Source: Sabethes cyaneus (Eukaryota; Arthropoda; Insecta; Diptera; Culicidae). Taken from it: a stretch of DNA of 64,000 bases. Below, one piece after another: positions 23,620 through 35,779 of the stretch. Under the pieces are notes generated by a model, which saw only the letters and a program-made list of their open reading frames with translations, had not been told where the DNA came from and searched no databases. The first letter of the stretch is position 1; every line of letters begins with the position of its first letter. The stretch lies in contig NC_071355.1 in assembly GCF_943734655.1 (NCBI RefSeq), forward strand, positions 137,282,951 to 137,346,950, read 5' to 3'. Position numbers and translations under genes: made by a program.

Positions 23620-24935
23620 CCGCCATCCGGGGTGAGATTGTGCCACGGGGGTGAGATTGTGCCACGGGGGTGAGATTGTGCCAAAAACCAAAAATGTTTA
23701 TTTGTGAAAATTTATTATATCTATAGAAACTGGTGACCTAAATTCAAGACGATGATGAACATAACATATTTATTCATAACTTAGAATGGAACACAGATAA
23801 TATTAGAAAACTATTTAGCCTAAACAGGGTTTCAAAGTTCGCGATTAAAAATACTCGGAAATAACGCTTGAAAAAAATGTCCCACATAAACCAACCCAAA
23901 CATGAAATCGCATCAACTTGCTATTTTGAAGGTATATAAACTATTCATTTACAATGTATTGAAAGGTTATTATGCGTTGGATAAGTTTTGATTACGAAAA
24001 TAATATTTTTCGAAACTTTGTACTTTTCGAGCTCCACGGGGGTGAGATTGTGCCAAGCCATAATGATCGATCCAATTTGTGGATTTCACATACACAACAA
24101 AAATACGTCAGTATACACCAGTACACTCACATTCTTTACTATTGAGCTCAATATTTTGACAGATTAGATTGCATCATCCATTTTGGAGCAAACAGCATCA
24201 TAGGTCCGCTAATTAATTTAAACTAATTTTTACTTTTTCTCTGGAAATTTCAGATACTTTGAATACACACTTTAATATTAGACGAATATATTATACCGTG
24301 TATAAACTGCTAGTTTTAAGGAGGGGGAGGGGGGTGGAATAGGCCAGATGTGTTGCGCCCGTGGGTTCTCGAACGAAGTAATGGTTACTTTTGTTAAATG
24401 ATCAAATAGGTATGCCCCCTAAGGAAACACCCCTTCACACATCTCCCTCTTGTTAACGTTAGAAACGCTACTGGCTATATAAAGACTGTCCATTGTCTTC
24501 GAATTCATTTTTAGTTATTTCAGACCTCTCCGGGTTATTTTCGTTCATACTTTTTGTATGACGCGTCGGTTTTGGACGATCCCCTGCCCCTAATAGTCCA
24601 CTTAGTTGCTGGACGGCCACACATGAACTACTTTATACTGATATTTATGTGTATTGTATATAAACACGTTAATGTTCACTGTTTAGGTTTTTAGCCTAAC
24701 TTTAAGTTTTTGGCACAATGTCACCCCCTAGAAGGGGTGAGATTGTGCCAAAGTTCATGCACTTCCAGTAAAACAAGGTTTCATTGTAACTAAACCATCT
24801 CTACGGTAATTGTTAATTGAACAATTTAGTATATATTGACAGGTTTGAAATCAACTTAGTTCCTAAATTGTGTGTATACTGAGCCAAAGAACAAAAATAT
24901 ACGCTTTTTTGGCACAATCTCGCCCCGGATGACGG
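23620..24935. mobile_element. TA-flanked MITE, gggtgagattgtgcca family
   Basis: Inverted ends CCGCCATCCGGGGTGAGA and TCTCGCCCCGGATGACGG sit between TA dinucleotides. The motif gggtgagattgtgcc occurs three times at the left end (23631-23682), again at about 24039, and in both orientations around 24711-24752. 1.3 kb, no coding capacity. Confidence 0.82.
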
Positions 24936-25198
24936 TACTCAAAATCTCAAAAAAAATCCCAAGTTTGATTTAACGGTAAAAAAGTATGAAGTATTTATAT
25001 GCATAATAATGAAGGTATGCCAAAACGGTATACCCTTAACGCCCAGTGTTGCGTTTTCGCAACGTAGCGTTGCGGTACACAGGGTCAAAATTAAAAATAC
25101 ATGTCAGCGGATTTTTCTTAGTTGACCTAAAAGAGAATTTTCCTGAAAGTTTCAACTTTCTATTCCTGCTGGGAAAAGTGTGGGGCTTAATGGGTTAA

Positions 25199-26745
25199 GC
25201 AAAACAAGCAGCTGCTTGGAGCGCCGCTTCGAGAGGGCGCCATTTCGCCTACATTAAATAAAACTGAAGCATTAAGTGGTTCTCCTTCAGCAACATAAAG
25301 CCGAGATGGCAAGTGGTGTATCTAGAGTTGCTGTCCGCTGTATTGGGTCCTGGGCTATTTGCCGCCAATTCGTTGAGCATCTCGACACAAACAAATCGGC
25401 TTCAACCTGGTCGAGCCATCTAGTAAGTTGGATGTCTCTATTCTTAAAGGCCCTCATACACGTACCTGAGCCACTGAAACCGATCACTCGCGAGGACTCG
25501 CACTCCTACCCGCGTGTAGAGTCGAGGGCGCAAGACGAAGAAGAAAACAAAAAAAAATGCAAAATCTATACCCCAGTGTGCCGCTAGCCCTCACGAGCAG
25601 CTGGCTGCTCACGAGTTGTTTGTCTCGTGAGTGGTTATGCAGAAAGACGCTACGAGACTGTGCGTTTGCGAGTGTGTAAGTAGTAAATGTCTGTACACAG
25701 CAACGCCGGCTGTTTTTCGTTAACGCTTCTAGCACGAAACTGAAGAGGAAATTCATATAATGGAATTTCCAAAAATCGGTAAAAAAAATTCTTTCGATTT
25801 AGTCTGTTTTTGGTAGCTTTTGCTTGGAACATAATAACGTAGGGTGACGGAGCCACCTCGTCACACGTAATCACGGTTCTCACATTATTTCGAGATTTTA
25901 AAGAAATTATTTTCACAAAAAAGCAAAACAAAACCATGGGTATAAACGTCTTTAAGAAAGATCTTAAGTGACCCTTCTTTATCGACAGACTTCGCAGCAG
26001 AGCCGGCGTTACAGCGCGCCAGATCTTGCAGGTTAAGCAGCGAGGCCCTTTTTTGTGTGCCAGAAGGATATTGGGTTGAACGGCCACTGTGACAGTCTTA
26101 ATGATCGTCTTTTGGCGCAGGCTTCGGTTGTTATACACAGTTTCTGGACTGCTCATACCCATTGATGAAGTTGAGCTAGATAGTTGTAATCTTGAGCCGT
26201 GAATGACTTCTTGGGACTTGGGTTCTATAATCGGTATGGAGTAAGCAGCAAACTTCCGAAGAAGCTAAAGCAAAAACCGCGCAATTGTAGAGTCGATGCG
26301 CTGAATCTTTAAGGGCAGAGTTACAAAAGCGGAAGGTGTCGGTACCATTCGATACTGTTTAAAATGATAAAGAGCGGGACTGTGTCCAGTTGGGAGTCCC
26401 CTGACTGTACATAGGTCACTTTTTAATAGTTTAGTCTGCAACCCTGCATTTGATGCTATTTTAACAGATAATCTAGGTTGGTAACTAAGTTCAGTTTTGC
26501 TGAAAGTCTCATAAATAAAAAAAAATAATAAGCTCAGATTTTTATCCCAAACATTCTTCTGGCGATAACCAAGATGTGCTGCCTGTGATGGAATGTGTCG
26601 GCCACCAGTGACCAAAACAAGGGTGAACAGAGCTCATGTGGACTTCCTTACATCGCCGAAAATGTTAAGCGCTGTATCTCCCAATAAGGCTGTGATTTCA
26701 CTGCTTGAAATATGGCAGATTGCTCGAATCTACCTTATTTTAGTC
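25199..26745. other. No gene supported; hAT-like end fragment at the start
   Basis: About 25200-25252 resembles the right end of the 11022-12544 insertion (aaaacaagca(g)ctgcttggag and a ggcgccattt block). A GC-richer patch at 25480-25680 follows. Longer minus-strand frames at 25650-26162 and 26265-26615 could be LINE debris linked to the RT at 26750, but I see no diagnostic motif. Confidence 0.35.
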
Positions 26746-26749
26746 GATT

Positions 26750-27240
26750 CTATTTTGAAAAAAGTAAAAAGTTTTGAGCCGTAAAAATTGAAGCGAAAGA
26801 CACGTTATCAAAAGCGCCTTCAATATCAATGAAAACCCAAAGTGCCGCTTCTTGATATTTGAGCGATTTCTCAATTAACGTCACAACGCAGAGCAATGCA
26901 GTTTCCGTTGATTTACCGCGTTGGTATGCATGTGAATTTCCATGCAACGGAGAGTTTTTTAAAAACTCATTGCGGATATAGATATCCGCGATTTCCTCTA
27001 TCAACTCGAGAAATATTGATGTCAAATTTATAGGTCTGAAAGCCGTTTGCATGGTTTTCTCGTTTTTATCTATCTTTGCACCTATCTTTGCAAATTCTCC
27101 GGGATATGTCCCAAAGTGGCTTAAAAAATGTTAATAAACTCGGACATTATAATGCTGCCCATTTTCTGTAAGAAACGGGTAGAATACCATCCGGATCTGG
27201 AGCTTTCATTGATTCAAAAGAGTTAAGTACCCACTTGATC
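26750..27240 (-). pseudogene. Non-LTR retrotransposon RT, N-terminal part
   Basis: Minus-strand RT remnant. Coming from the high end it reads APDPDGI (usual APGPDGI), then RPINLTSIFLELIEEIADIY, GNSHAYQRGKSTETALLCVV and FIDIEGAFDNVSF. These are the fingers and palm of an insect LINE RT of the Jockey/R1 kind, with the first catalytic Asp in FIDIEGAFD. FADD and the C-terminus are not found. Stops between 27050 and 27240 show that it is dead. Confidence 0.82.
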
Positions 27241-27703
27241 GAATCCTCCGTTTATGCATCACGGATTGTGGTTTGGCGAAAAAACTGAATATAGACCGCT
27301 GTACTCTACGGCGAATCCGTCTCGGAATGGCTACAAGTGTTACCGAGCAATTGGGGAGCCCAACAGAAGCTTCAAATGATAAACAAAGGCTAGAATTCGA
27401 TCTCGTGGGATGTGCGGCCGGATGGTGACGAAAGGCGATGCATGTATCTGACTCGAAGATGAATAAGCTTCAGACAAGGCCGATTTCAGCCAAATCCAGG
27501 GGTTAAATTCTTTATGCTCTGTCTCGCGGTAGGGTTTGCACCAGATTCGAGATTAGTTTTGGGGATGGATTCGTGATAAAAGGTCATGACTTGGCTGTTT
27601 CATTGGCATCCGTGTAAAAATCAGTGTTTTGTGACCGATCAGAATTCAGAGATACACAGGGGTAGGTGCCTCACCAGGCGGTTTTTGCCCCTAGTTAAGT
27701 CCC

Positions 27704-28012
27704 ATGATAGGCTGCCGCAGTTTCAGCATGCATGCTACAATGGACAATGGACATCAGTTCATCTCAAAAGAGCTGAGTGCACCAAATTGTCCTCGGGTTC
27801 GTCCAGTATTGAAATACTGGGGCATACTGAAACGAAAGCTGAAGATGAGGAGAACAGTCACCAGCGACATTGGTCAGATGAGGTGTTCGAGGTGCAGTCT
27901 GGCCGGGGCCGTGACTGCGGAGGTTGTGCACCGGCTGACGAGCGGTGTAGCAGTAGGTTTTTTCATGCAATGTACCATTATTTCCTATGTTTCATTCTTA
28001 GAAACTGTTTAA
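27704..28012 (+). pseudogene. Tc1/mariner-type transposase C-terminus
   Basis: Plus-strand frame with FISKELSAPNCPRVRPVLKYWGILKRKLK and a tail like TAEVVHRLTSGV. In the DDE family the sequence PPNCPQLRPIEKYW carries the last catalytic Glu; here that position is Leu (RPVLKYW), so the copy is inactive. Only the last part of the gene remains, and no inverted ends were located. Confidence 0.75.
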
Positions 28013-28486
28013 AAAATTAATCACTGCGGGACACTTTCCGGCACGCTTAGTAATCTGTGACAAGCTATCAACATCCGGGACAGTCCCGCATAATCCGGGA
28101 CGTCTGATCAGCCTAGAGTACAGGAAAATTACGGGGCAAGTACCTGGAGCTAACTGATCAGGCCGCATTATATCCACAAGTACTCAAGTTTTTGGCACGA
28201 GATGAATCTTTCACTTCTTTCCTGCACATGTATGACTATTTCGGAACTTATTTTTATAGAAACAAATTTTCATTGCTTTCAAATTTCATATTTTCAAATT
28301 GCTTTAATCAAAAAAGAAATTTTCATGTTTAGCGGCAGTTAGTCATACGGAGACTGCATTTTGTCATAAGCAAGATTTGCTTTCGACTTCCTGAATGACC
28401 TTCAACCGCAGTTGACGATCAAGGGCTACACTCCAACGCAACGTTGGGTTCGCACTTTGCGGGCAGTCTTGAGAGTTTCCTTGTCT

Positions 28487-28591
28487 CAACAAACATTTTT
28501 GATGAATAGTAGCTTACTCAACCGTTATTAAGCTAATTACCGGGTAACAAGCGCTTGATAAGCTGTTATACAAACAAAATGTTTGTTGGGG
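28487..28591. mobile_element. Small MITE with caacaaacattttt ends, copy 1
   Basis: Inverted ends caacaaacattttt and aaaatgtttgttgg, about 105 bp. A relative with the same end and the same inner block gcgcttgata lies in eve intron 1 (37971-38068). Confidence 0.65.
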
Positions 28592-28592
28592 T

Positions 28593-28734
28593 ACTTTTTA
28601 ATCATTCGCGCCACAATAATTTTAGAATAAATTATCAGTTTTGCCAGTTCCCGAATTGACGCTGATGGATTTTGCAGGTAACTGTGCTCAATTATTTTTT
28701 TTGCTTCTCTTGCGTGTTGAATACTCGAAACCAC
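28593..28734 (-). pseudogene. Tc1-like transposase N-terminal HTH fragment
   Basis: Minus-strand residues HAREAKKIIEHSYLQNPSAS then IRELAKLIIYSKIIVARMIKK, the first helix-turn-helix of a Tc1-like transposase that reads the inverted repeat. The frame then runs into the small MITE at 28591, and the rest of the gene is missing. Confidence 0.68.
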
Positions 28735-28744
28735 GTTAGTTTAA

Positions 28745-29510
28745 CATTGTGAAAAAATATGCCGAAAGAAACTTTAATTGATTTTACAAACAATAAAACG
28801 CTGCCAAAAGTTTCCATATACGAGCACTGGGAGCGCCGTTGTCGCCAAAATGAAGTGTTCCGTTTCTAAATGGTCTAAGCTTCATTCATAATATTTATTT
28901 GAGCTATCCAGAAAGTTGTTCTCATTTGTGGCTACTAGAGTAAGAATTTTCACACAAATTTCAAATGCAATTTAGAAAACTGGGTTAGAATCAATATACC
29001 TACATTTTTTACAATTTAAGTCCCTCCGAAAAACTGCGCTTCAGGTGGAATATTTTTGAACCACGCATCATTGAACAAATAAATTTTTCATAGAAATGCC
29101 AACAAAATTCCTAAATAATCCATATTATTTGGAAAACTATTCCACAAAGTTTAACGAAGATGGAAACTTCAAAGAAAAGTAGAAAAGCCCGTATTCTTCT
29201 TCTTGGGTTTGCCAAAGCATAACATTTGCATCTTTTAAAAGCACACACCTTCGCAGAAGTAACTAAACACGTATCTTCTATATAGAGCAAGTTAATGAAC
29301 GATTTAGGTAAAAAATAGCCATATTTCGTACTGCTATAAATTAAAAAGTTGCACAAACTGGCAACCGAAATATTATTAAAGTGAATGTATACTCAAAACT
29401 GATCTTAAAATATGTTAAGTCATTTGTCTCTTGGATCATTTAATTTGCATTGCCGAAAAGTGTTACCTACTCAGTCTTTTGGAGACATATATGATAATGT
29501 TTACTATATC
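28745..29510. other. No gene recognised
   Basis: AT-rich sequence with no supported coding or element boundary. Confidence 0.45.
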
Positions 29511-29519
29511 TCATCAAGG

Positions 29520-29660
29520 TACGATGTTACCAGTCGTATGTTCTAATCTCGGCTGTGCGGTTCTGCTAGAGTTTAATAGGATCCTTACACTAGCCCTGTA
29601 ATTGTTCTGTACTCTAAAAACCAGCTGCGAAGCCTGTCGATAAAGAAGGTTAATGTCTTG
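29520..29660 (+). mobile_element. tRNA-like SINE remnant, second family
   Basis: Shares with 43815-43975 the order ccagtcg, tatgttc(g/t)aa, ctcggct, gtta/ctagagt, aataggatc, ccctg(t/c)aattgt and gtactcta. The B box is altered here (gttctaatc). The head is lost. Confidence 0.6.
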
Positions 29661-29664
29661 ACCC

Positions 29665-30690
29665 TCTTTTACTCGCGCTGTTGTATTTTGTACAACGTCT
29701 GTGAACAAGTGAAATGAATTCTGTTTGGTTTCAGCACGTCCAAGTTGGCGCGAGTAACGAAAGGTTAAAGACGGTTATACCACATATCACAAACTGGAGG
29801 CCTTTGCTTTGCTGATGCTCTGAGATAATGAATATTCGTAAAATAGTATATTATTGTCGAAATAGTTAACTTTTACTTTTGGTATGAATGTACTGAGTTC
29901 ACTTTAGCTGAATGAAAGTAAAAGAATATGGTTTCTAGTTCAATCTGGTTGGAAGTATTTTTACTCTATGTCATTCTTACAAGGTTGCGAACAACTGATG
30001 CTGCATGCAAAAGTTTAATTTCAGTTTGAGTAACCCTCAACCTCTTTCTTAAATCCGGCTCAAAGCAGGGAGCATAGTTCATGGACCATGGTTTTACTTA
30101 AGCACAAGTATTCCGTATAGGTGGGTTTTTATTCCATAATAGAGACTCCATGTGTTTACATTTTTTGAGCCGAGGCATTCAATCAACATGCTCCTAGTGA
30201 GAATCCAAAACTTCTTCCGTAGACTCAAAAGTAACATTTTCTCCTGTTTCTAAAAAGTTATGATTGAAGGTAATTGAAAAATTGGTCAGCCATAGTGAAT
30301 CAGGTTCAGAATTACTTAGAGTACAATTATCTCTTGAATTTCTGTCCTCCATAAGGAAGTCATTTCTCACTTTTGGTGTTTTTCGCAGCAAAATATTTTA
30401 ATTAATGTAAATAAATTAATTTTAAAACAAATTGTACCTGGTTCCTTTTGGCTGAACGCAAAATTGAAAAAAGCAATACAGCTCTACCAATGCAGTTTTA
30501 TACTTCATGGCAGCCGTATACATGTAATCCAGGCTCCTATGGTTGGTTTTCGGTTCGCTCTGTTTGGATGCAATTTGATTTTTGTCTATAGTTTATTACA
30601 CAAAATTCATGTTCTAGAATTGGCGCTTAGTTCGTTTTGGCAGAACCCCAACCAAAATTATGTGAGTACTTTGAAAAACAATTTTTTTTG
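29665..30690. other. No gene recognised
   Basis: No supported feature. Confidence 0.45.
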
Positions 30691-30697
30691 ATTCCCA

Positions 30698-31515
30698 TAT
30701 AGCCCTAGTAGTACTGGCTATACTGGTCGACCAAATATAAAAAATAAAAATTTTTGACGTAGGACTACGTCTTTGTTTACTATCTAGGACTGGGTAGCAC
30801 TTTGTGAAAACGAAAAAAGAAGTGTAACGTTGGAATGAAAGATTTCAAATGCTAATAACTACTAAACTACTGAACGAAACTGAAAAAATTATATGACGTT
30901 GGAAAGATAAAATGATCAGCAATTTTATGGAGGAGGCGAGAGAGCAATTTTATGGACGGCGTAAAAGGGGGGGGGGGGGGGGGGCTCCTATACAAATGAA
31001 ACACAAATTTCTTCATAACTCTAGAATTAATCAAGCATATGGAACCAAATTTAGCATGTGGGGGTTTCAGAAGGTAATAATTTTTTCTACGGTGAATTGA
31101 GACCTCTCCTCTCTTTAGGAGATTTTTTTTTGTTGGTGTACTGAGACCCCTTCCCCTTCTAATATGGGGGGGGGTCTCCCATACAAATGAAATATAAATT
31201 TCTTCATAAATCTAGAATTAATCAACCAAATGGAGTTTTTTCTATGGTGAATTGAAACCCTTCCCCTCTTTAGGAGGGGGGGCTCCCATACAAATAATCT
31301 ACAAATTTCTTCATAACTCGAGAACTAATCAATCAAAAGGAACAAAGGAAGAATTGAATCTGAATATTTTGCTCTCTTTTAAACATTCACTTAAACAATG
31401 GCATTCACAGATTCTTATAAGCATTCATATGCCAGAAATGCAGTTTACATTAGTCTTTGATCTAATGATCTGATATAGTCCTACGTCACCCATTCGTACA
31501 ACCCTTAGGGCTATA
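30698..31515. mobile_element. Inverted-repeat element with inner ggactacgtc repeats
   Basis: Outer inverted ends TATAGCCCTAG and an agggctata counterpart, with inner inverted repeats TGACGTAGGACTACGTC and tagtcctacgtca. The interior holds three tandem, diverged copies of a block with a G run, then ctcccatacaaatgaaa and aatttcttcataactc. Its left inner part resembles the left end of the histone-bearing insertion at 15689. Non-coding. Confidence 0.65.
30967..30984. repeat. G homopolymer (18 bp)
   Basis: A run of 18 G within the inverted-repeat element, at the start of one tandem block. Shorter G runs mark the other blocks. Confidence 0.9.
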
Positions 31516-31561
31516 TACCTTGTAGTTTTTGTAAAATTCGTTAGATGTCAGTTTTTTTTAA

Positions 31562-33237
31562 CGCTCAATTGATCAACCGGGTACACTTGTACCCTTTTCA
31601 TATTTCATACTCCGATTTCGGCATGTTCTTTTGAAATAATGTCTAGAGACTCCTGTTGCTCATTATTTGGACGAATTTGAATAAATTCAATCATTTATTT
31701 AGAAACATGCTGAAAAAAAATTTTGAGTTTTGGGCCGTCAAAATCTAATACCCCGATTTTGATCAACCGGGTACAGGTGTACCCACTTATCAATTCCACG
31801 ATAAAGAGTGCACCGATTTAGTTCAAACTTTGTGTACTTGTTCCTTTTTCTTAAAATTTTATATCATATTTCTTTATATTGCGCTTAGGGCGCCTCCTAG
31901 TGAGTTAGGGTGGCCCTAAAAATAATTGAGATTGTTTTTTTTTTAAATTTGTATCTCAAAAACAAAAAAAAGATACATTTCTCAAATTTTGATATGTTAT
32001 GCAAAAAACTCAGACGTTCAGAAAAAAATATAAAAACTGGGGTTTTTTTAGGTATTGCAACATGAAAACACTAAAATTCAATGATTTTAAAAGTAAGCAA
32101 AAATTTGGGAAGAAGCAAGAAAAAAATAATAACATTAAACCTTCAATAACTAAACAAAAGAGAAGAAATCAGCGTGTATATTTCCATATTATTAAAAATG
32201 TAATACAGATATTTTGTACAGTACTTAAATTTTAGTTCAAACCGAACCAAACTTCGATATTTTTCGACCCAAGCACATAAAATAAGGATCGTGGTAGAGA
32301 TGAACCAGTTTGATCATCATAGTGTGAAAATGGCAGTTTAGGTCCCTACCACTTTTTTACTTGAAACGCATGTACTGTGCTACTGACATGTTTTAAGAAA
32401 ACAAATCTCTGAAACTATTCACGTTTGAAACCGCTTATTTCTTGGTCAACCTTTTAGGCATGAATATCAGGCCATTCATTTCTCTGTTGATGCTTGTTCT
32501 CCAACAATAACGTGTTCACCTTTGTATATTAAGGATGCAAACTGTTTCGTAAATTTCAAGTTTCGAAGAGTTCAGTCACATCCTTCCTGCATGCATCCAA
32601 TTCACGGTAAAGAACTGTATTTCTGTGTTTTACGTTCCTAACATCCAAAATTAGGGTACGTACTTCTACACTTTACCGAATAAAACGACCAATTTGGAGC
32701 TCCTCAAGCACCAATAGCTGATATTCCGGAGTGTCTAATTTCTCGTGTTTCTATCTTATCTAGAACCTATGACGCCAACTGCAATTGGGAATTTCTTCAT
32801 CAACAGCGATACAGAATTTCACTCATATATTGTTTGATTGATTTTTACCTCAATCTAATTCGGTTCTTTTAAAACAAGTTGAATTAAAATGGAACGAACG
32901 AATGAACGCAAAATAGTCACCTGTGACTTGCAATAGGAACCATAAAGGTTAGTTGGTGAAAAAAAGTTGATCAATACTAACGGGATAATTGCTTTAACTT
33001 TCCACATATTGGATAATTTATAGATGTAAACTCGTTGAACTGTAAAAAAATTGCTTTTCACTCAAGAATGCAACATAATATAACACTTTATTTTTTTGCC
33101 CCTTCACATTTCGAAAATTTTTGAAGGGGGGGGGGCGACATAAGCTTTTTTTTCAAATTTGTATAAGCCTTATTAAGTGGGTACACCTGTACCCGGTTGA
33201 TCAGATTGCGTTGATTTTTTGGTTGATCAATTGAGGG
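31562..33237. mobile_element. TTAA-flanked element, CTCAATTGATCAACC ends
   Basis: TTAA at 31558-31561 and 33238-33241 surrounds CGCTCAATTGATCAACC and GGTTGATCAATTGAGGG. This is the piggyBac pattern (TTAA plus CCCT tips), with one base changed at the left tip. GATCAACCGGGTACA occurs near 31571 and 31759 and inverted near 33188. About 1.68 kb with no transposase. A piece of the PIF/Harbinger-like MITE lies inside at about 33080-33177. Confidence 0.8.
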
Positions 33238-33241
33238 TTAA

Positions 33242-34007
33242 ATCCGTTCATTCTACGGGCTGTAAACTGAACTCGTGAAAACAATAGATAAAAGCGATAA
33301 AAATTGATCTAAAATTATTTGATTCAATTTAAAAATCGATCTAAAGTAGATTAAAAATTCGATATTTCTTATCACCTTGAGGTCAATAATATTTCTTTCG
33401 TGCCATTATCATCAATACATATTTTACGGATATTTATTTTCATAAGACAACATATTCTTTGTATGCAAAGACGGTATGCTACGTTAAACGGGATAACATG
33501 CATGAGTACAAGTAAAAACTCATGAGCGACGCATTTGAGGAATCAATTACTACGAAGTTCTAGGATAGACAACCTCACATATTGAGGAGATATATGTGGC
33601 CAATATTGGCTGATGAAGATATTTTAAACTAGTTCGTGGCAAGTTATCCCTTCAACAAGCAATGCTTTTAAATTTGAATGAATTCAATGATCAGAATGAC
33701 TTTCTTTCCACTTGAATATGTAAATGTTAATCCGACTTGCAATTTTCAATCCTTAAAAGCCATACGCATAGATATCCTATGTTACAGTTGTGAAAATAAT
33801 TTGTGATCCCAGTAACGGAAGTTACGAATTCGTGTTTTTCTTTGTCATTTTTGCAGTTGATATTTCATGTCTCGGTCCGACAGAGCTGCCTTTTTTAAGA
33901 ACCATTCACATATTACGTAACAAACTTAAGGGAGCGGGTGTACCGTGATACACGAGATTGATTGTGCATGAAACAAACATTCCATTGGCGAAAAAATCAC
34001 AATCAAT
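33242..34007. other. No gene recognised
   Basis: No supported feature. Confidence 0.45.
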
Positions 34008-34011
34008 TTAA

Positions 34012-34257
34012 CTCATTTCCTCCCAGCGTTGCGAAAGCGCAACGCACCCTTGTTAACCTATGTAAAACCTGCATACCACCCCCCCCCCCCACCTACCTGT
34101 GAGACCATGCGTTTGCATTTTTGCAGCGTACCACTACGGGACATAGGGACAAAATTAAAATGACATTTCTGCGGTTTTTCTTAGTTGATCTAAAACCAAA
34201 CTTTCCTGAAAGTTTAAGCTTTTTATCGCTGCTGAAAAAAGTTTGAGGCTTAATCGG
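34012..34257. mobile_element. TTAA-flanked element, CCCATTTCC family, copy B
   Basis: A 246 bp internally deleted copy flanked by TTAA on both sides, with ctcatttcctcccagcg at the left and aggcttaatcgg at the right. It keeps the GCGTTGCG palindrome and the tcttagttgatctaaaac block shared by copies A and C. It is the last clear repeat before the eve island. Confidence 0.78.
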
Positions 34258-34261
34258 TTAA

Positions 34262-35779
34262 CAGTATGTTGAGATATTTTTTAAAAAATACCTAAACAGT
34301 AAAAACTCAACATTAAAGTTGCGGGGGCTTCTTACTTTGTTATCAACATGTTTGAATAATTGGTTTAGATTAAAAGCTGAAGTAGCGGATCATAAAATAC
34401 AATAAATTCGACCGATATGGAGTTGTTGCAAGATAACTCGCTGTTGGAAGTTACCCCGTTTAATGGTACATTTTAAGATAGGTAGCGCAAAAAAGCAAAG
34501 GTAGAAAACTTCTTGATTAGTGAACACAGAGAGAACACGAACACGATGCATAAAATTAAAAAAACGTGATAAGGAGAAATAAATATAGTTAGTCTAGTTC
34601 TAGTATACAAAAACCGCCTGCGAGGCTATTAGGAAACTCTTTAGACCTTAAGGCGGTGGGCAATAATTGACAAATCACTCTAATTGCCACACAGGAAATT
34701 CTCCGAATACGAGACATCTCACCCGCAAATCTGCGCTGATAGAGGAAATTAAAACATGCAGTCCACCCACTCCCAACCGTGCTATCGAACAATGTCTAAA
34801 TTTTGCAATCTAAAAATTTCACGTTATTATTGCGGAAGAGACCTGAGAACAAACCTGAGCTCAAATCATTTCGCATTGGATGGCATATGATTCTACGGTT
34901 ACGAAGTCCTCTTTACGATCACAACTGCCCTTCTTTATTATTTCAGGTTTTTGTATTGAACCTTAATTTTCAGGTAAGAATCTTATTGTCAGGAAAATTT
35001 AAAAAGCAGGTAGCATAAAGCTTTGCTGAGCTGCTTACAAAAAAGTTTATTATAAATCAATATTAATAGCTTTTTAATTGACACACACAATCGCCGATAT
35101 CACGCTACTGCAAAACCGCTGGTAGCGGATTACAAAGATTTCTTCATTGAATTCGAGTGCGAAAAATCATATGGGTGTCATACTGCAAGCAGTAAGTAGC
35201 TATTAATTCTTTTTTCTAAACACTACACAAAAGCTTACTAAGAAACGTGAACAATGTTTGAAATTTTCCAGTTTTACGAATTTATTGTACAACTTGGTGA
35301 AAATCTTTCAGAACAGAGTAAATTTAATGTGATATTTTCTTAGTGAAAATCAATCAAAAATGTATTTAAAATGCGTTGTTTAATATTCGTTTATAGTTTG
35401 ACTTAAAAATACGATATATACAATTGCTGTTTTTATGTACAATATTTCCTAACTTACGCGAACTACAAACAACATTTGACTAAATCGTACTTCCGAATTG
35501 ATGATTATTCATCTTTTGAATGAATGCATTTGATGCAAACACATTCATCATTATACTTAACATATTCAGTTCTGCTACGGTGTAAATGTTTGATTTTCAT
35601 GTGCTTTAGATAGAGATAGTAAACGAAAATAGCTCACCTATCGTAAAAACCTAATCAATATTGATGGCACAATTTCCGCCATTTATGGGGAAATCTAACA
35701 AGGTACTGCGCATGTCAATCGATAGCTAAACATTTAATGTAACTAAGGGTTGAAGGTTTGTAAAAACTAACAACTTTGA
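34262..35779. other. eve 3' flank; no other gene
   Basis: Repeat-poor sequence. The first part next to the eve stop codon should be its 3' UTR. Confidence 0.5.
35281..35286 (-). terminator. Possible eve polyadenylation signal
   Basis: AATAAA on the minus strand about 495 bases past the eve stop codon. It fits by position only, and other weaker candidates exist. Confidence 0.35.

Larger units (their letters stand above)
22394..25194. mobile_element. TTAA-flanked element, CCCATTTCC family, copy A
   Basis: TTAA at 22390-22393 and 25195-25198 encloses CCCATTTCCTCC and GGGGCTTAATGGG. TTAA duplication with CCC tips suits a piggyBac-derived non-autonomous element. A palindrome GCGTTGCG/CGCAACGC with an AAAA spacer occurs near the ends. 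Copies at 34012-34257 and 42259-43420 share the same ends and interior. Here a hAT MITE and a 1.3 kb TA-flanked MITE have inserted, so the original was about 1.1 kb. Confidence 0.75.

Noticed and set aside
23631..23682. Three spaced direct repeats, considered as a CRISPR-like array
   Set aside because: Repeats are nearly contiguous, lie at the end of an inverted-repeat element, and the genome is eukaryotic.
25276..25587. 103-codon plus-strand frame in a GC-richer patch
   Set aside because: There is no domain or motif, and the overlapping minus-strand frames are equally open.
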